Notes under the pieces: generated by a model
The model's input: only the letters and a program-made list of their open reading frames with translations
Databases searched by the model: none
What the model was told of the DNA's origin: nothing
Assembly (NCBI GenBank): GCA_028697145.1
Contig: JAQVFR010000030.1
Location: 1-44,202 of the forward strand
Length of the DNA: 44,202 bases
Direction of reading: 5' to 3'
From: Actinomycetota bacterium
GTDB lineage: Bacteria; Actinomycetota; Geothermincolia; Geothermincolales; RBG-13-55-18
Program-made: the position numbers and the translations under genes
Part shown: piece by piece, positions 41,745 through 44,202 of the stretch
How positions within the stretch are numbered: the stretch's first letter is position 1
Layout of the letters: each line of letters begins with the position of its first letter

Positions 41745-42555
41745 GTACACCGAATCCGAGATCATCGTGGCCAACGCCGCCCGGGAGATCGAGGACGGCG
41801 ATATCGTGGTCATCGGGCAGGGCATACCCATGGCGGCGGGTGTGCTGGCCAAGGCCACCCACGCACCCAACTGCATCATCCTCACCGAGGCGGGGCTGGT
41901 GGACATCGACCCCTTCCGCAACCCCCTGCACATCGCTGACCCAACCTGCACCCGCGGCTACGCCTATTCCTGCGACATGATCGACGTCTTTGCCACCATC
42001 GTCAACCGCGGCCTGGTGGACGTCACCTTCCTGGGCGTGGGGCAGATGGACCGCTTCGGCAACATGAACTCCACCGTGTTCGGAGACTACGACGACTTCC
42101 GCATGCGCATGATGGGCGCGGGAGGAGCGCCGGAGTTCTTCGGCTACGCCCGCAAGGCGGTGCTCACCATGCGCGGCGGCAGGTTCGTGGAGAAGGTGGA
42201 CTACGTCTCTTCCCCGGGCTACCTCGACGGCGGCGACGCCAGGGACAGGGCGGGTTTCCCCCCGGGGAGCGGGCCCAAGGTGGTCTACGGCACCAGGGGC
42301 GTCTTCCGCTTCGAGGAGGAGAGCAAGGAGATATATCTCGCCGGTATCTTCCCCGGCCGCAGCCTGGAGGATATCAGGGCCGAGGTGCCCTGGGACCTCG
42401 AGGTGGCGGCGGACCTCGAGGAGCTCCCCGCCCCCTCGCAGGAGGAGGTGGACCTCATCAGGGAGTTCGCCCCGGAGATAGCGGCCGGCCGCAAGCTGCA
42501 GGTCGAGCTGTCCATACCGCGTATCATGAACATCCTCGCCTCACGGGCGGGATAG
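41737..42555 (+). CDS. CoA-transferase family I beta subunit (GctB/IpdB-like)
   Basis: 272 residues from GTG 41737, with AAAGGAGG about 10 bases upstream inside the alpha gene. Family segments: ESEIIVANAAREIEDGDIVV, GQGIPMAAGVLAKATHAPN, ILTEAGLVDIDP (the position near the catalytic glutamate of classical beta subunits), FLGVGQMDRFGNMNST, GAGGAPEFFGYARK and YGTRGVFRFEEESKEIYL. It pairs with the alpha subunit. The organisation, followed by an acyl-CoA ligase, fits carboxylic-acid activation or a steroid/aromatic ring-cleavage pathway. Confidence 0.88.
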   Translation: MVKYTESEIIVANAAREIEDGDIVVIGQGIPMAAGVLAKATHAPNCIILTEAGLVDIDPFRNPLHIADPTCTRGYAYSCDMIDVFATIVNRGLVDVTFLGVGQMDRFGNMNSTVFGDYDDFRMRMMGAGGAPEFFGYARKAVLTMRGGRFVEKVDYVSSPGYLDGGDARDRAGFPPGSGPKVVYGTRGVFRFEEESKEIYLAGIFPGRSLEDIRAEVPWDLEVAADLEELPAPSQEEVDLIREFAPEIAAGRKLQVELSIPRIMNILASRAG

Positions 42556-42685
42556 TCCCTGGCCACGGCCTTTTCCGTTATATCCGCGCCGGGATTGGGA
42601 AAATACTATACACCGGTGGATGGCAAGGGCTGGTTGGAACGGGGGACGCGCTGCGCGCCTCCGGTAGTGAATCGGAGGTTCTGAC

Positions 42686-44202
42686 ATGAACGTGGGAATG
42701 CTGGGCGAGCAACATCTCCAGAGGGTCGGCGAGGCCGTCGCCATCGTCTTCGAGGGGAGGGAGATCACCAACCTCGAGGTGAGGCGCAACTCCGCCCGCA
42801 TGGGAAACGCCCTACGCAGGCTGGGGATCGGGGTTGACGACATCGTGGCGGTGACCATGTCCAACTGCCCCGAGGTCTTCGAGGCCTTCGGGGGGGTCTA
42901 TGCCATAGGGGGCACCGCCTTGCCCATCCTCTTCGTCCTCTCCGCGGACGAGTGCCGCTTCATCCTGGAGGACTCCGAAGCGGTCGCGGTGGTCACCGAC
43001 ACCATTCTGCTCCCCAAGGTACTGGAAGCAACCGAGGGGCTGGAGACGCTGCGGCACGTCATCGTGGTGGGCGGAGAGGACTCCGAGCGCACCCTTTCCT
43101 ACGAGGGGCTGCTGGCCGATTCCTCTCCCGAGCTGGAGATGGTGGACAGGGCGCCCGACGACGTGGCCATCCTCATGTACACCTCGGGGACGACCGGAAG
43201 GCCGAAGGGGGTCATGCTAACCCACAGCAACCTTATCGCCGCGGCCAGGAGCGCCTATCTCGCCAACGAGGTGACCAAGCCGCAGATCACCCTGGTCTGC
43301 CTCCCCATGGCTCATATCTACGGCGTGGGAGCCATGAACGCCGGCAACTTCAGCGATATGCCCGAGACCAAGGCCATCCTCATGCGCTGGTACGAGCCCG
43401 AGGAGTGCATGCGCCTCATCGAGAATCACAAGGTCAATTTCTTCCCCGCCGTCCCCACCATGTATTCGCTCATCCTCAACCACCCCAACGCGGACGAGTA
43501 CGACCTCAGTTCCCTCGAGGACTGTATCGCCGGGGCCGCCCCGCTGCCCCTTGAGCTGAGACGTGACTTCACGGAGAAGTTCGGCTGCCGCATGCGGCAG
43601 CTCTACGGCCTGACGGAATCGGCCGGCATGGGGGCCATCCTGCGGCCCAGCCAGGAGTGGCGGGACGGCTCGACGGGGAAGGCGTACCCCGACGTGGAGC
43701 TGGCCATCGTGGACGAGGACGATAATCCCCTTCCGCCCCGCGGGATCGGCGAGATAGTCATCAGGGGCCCGCACGTCATGAAGGGCTACTACAAGCTCCC
43801 GCGGGATACGGAGGAGGCGCTGCGGGGAGGGTGGCTGCACACCGGGGACATCGGCTACCTCGACGAGGACGGCTACCTGTATATCACCGACCGCAAGAAG
43901 GACATCATCATCAAGGGCGGCGAGAACATCATGCCCGTGCAGATCGAGGAGGTCATATACGCCCATCCCGCCGTGGCCGAGGCCGCGGTCATCGGGGTCG
44001 CCGATCTCACCTACGGGGAGGACATCGTGGCCTACGTGGCCCTGAAACCGGGCGCGGAGGCGACGCCCGAGGAGATACTGGGGTTCTGCCGCGAGCGCCT
44101 GCCCAGCTTCAAGCAGCCCCGCGAGGTGCGCATCCTGGACACCCTCCCGAAGAGCTCCATCGGCAAGATACTCAAGCGCGAACTGCGCAGCCAGTACCAG
44201 GC
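42686..44202 (+). CDS. class I AMP-forming acyl-CoA synthetase, cut by the window end
   Basis: 505 residues are visible with no stop before the end of the window. Motifs: YTSGTTGRPKGVMLTH (P-loop), PMAHIYGVGAM, YGLTESAGMG, WLHTGDIGYLDEDGYL, the hinge DRKKDIIIKGGENIMP and the catalytic lysine SSIGKILKREL close to the end, so only a few residues are missing. It activates a carboxylic acid with ATP and CoA. The ATG follows CGGAGGTTCTGAC. It lies 130 bp after the CoA-transferase pair in the same direction, probably the same pathway. Confidence 0.92.
   Translation, partial: MNVGMLGEQHLQRVGEAVAIVFEGREITNLEVRRNSARMGNALRRLGIGVDDIVAVTMSNCPEVFEAFGGVYAIGGTALPILFVLSADECRFILEDSEAVAVVTDTILLPKVLEATEGLETLRHVIVVGGEDSERTLSYEGLLADSSPELEMVDRAPDDVAILMYTSGTTGRPKGVMLTHSNLIAAARSAYLANEVTKPQITLVCLPMAHIYGVGAMNAGNFSDMPETKAILMRWYEPEECMRLIENHKVNFFPAVPTMYSLILNHPNADEYDLSSLEDCIAGAAPLPLELRRDFTEKFGCRMRQLYGLTESAGMGAILRPSQEWRDGSTGKAYPDVELAIVDEDDNPLPPRGIGEIVIRGPHVMKGYYKLPRDTEEALRGGWLHTGDIGYLDEDGYLYITDRKKDIIIKGGENIMPVQIEEVIYAHPAVAEAAVIGVADLTYGEDIVAYVALKPGAEATPEEILGFCRERLPSFKQPREVRILDTLPKSSIGKILKRELRSQYQ

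Overview
The window is about 44 kb of GC-rich DNA, densely coded on both strands, with Shine-Dalgarno sites of the AAGGAGG type. The organism is most likely a member of the Actinomycetota. It has a UPF0182/COG1615 giant membrane protein, an actinobacterial-type sortase and an initiator tRNA with C1/U72 ends. The ferredoxin-like proteins, the three-part flavin/iron-sulfur glycerol-3-phosphate dehydrogenase operon and the many acyl-CoA genes suggest an anaerobic, deep-branching lineage such as Geothermincolia. That placement is inference, since no rRNA is present.

Layout. 0.2-8.3 kb: two exported proteins (one with four exact 105-residue repeats), a sirtuin, UPF0182 and a cysteine-motif protein of unknown function. 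8.3-15.1 kb: sortase, tRNA-fMet with promoter and terminator, a B12-type radical SAM protein, an acyl-CoA ligase, a small frameshifted gene, a crotonase lacking both usual catalytic glutamates, a relic of a VOC/glyoxalase gene and a K+ channel. 15.2-23.2 kb: an ATC-hydrolase-like protein, an SDR, an MFS transporter, an exported metallophosphoesterase, a D-aminoacylase-like amidohydrolase and a paralogue of the 7.2 kb cysteine-motif protein. 23.3-26.2 kb: a NorD/CoxE-type VWA protein and a NorQ/CbbQ-type AAA+ ATPase with no visible client. 26.4-34.8 kb: an amidohydrolase plus DUF169 protein, a FAAL-like ligase, a haloalkane dehalogenase, a TetR regulator with a ferredoxin-like protein and a broken duplicate of its N-terminus, pyrophosphatase and an SDR. 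35.1-44.2 kb: an all-plus-strand catabolic block with GlpA-like dehydrogenase, FAD/NAD oxidoreductase, DUF1667 protein, a double GlcG/HbpS protein, a non-coding repeat island, an amidohydrolase that has lost its metal ligands, a two-subunit CoA-transferase-family enzyme and an acyl-CoA ligase cut by the window end.

Together the genes point to carboxylic-acid/acyl-CoA metabolism feeding a flavin and iron-sulfur redox system. Most gene groups are short operons of 2-4 genes. Intergenic DNA carries at least two families of dispersed elements: a 58-bp palindromic repeat (two good copies, one degenerate) and a two-copy upstream module preceding the haloalkane dehalogenase and CoA-transferase genes. 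Three gene relics show active decay. No insertion sequence, prophage or CRISPR array was seen.
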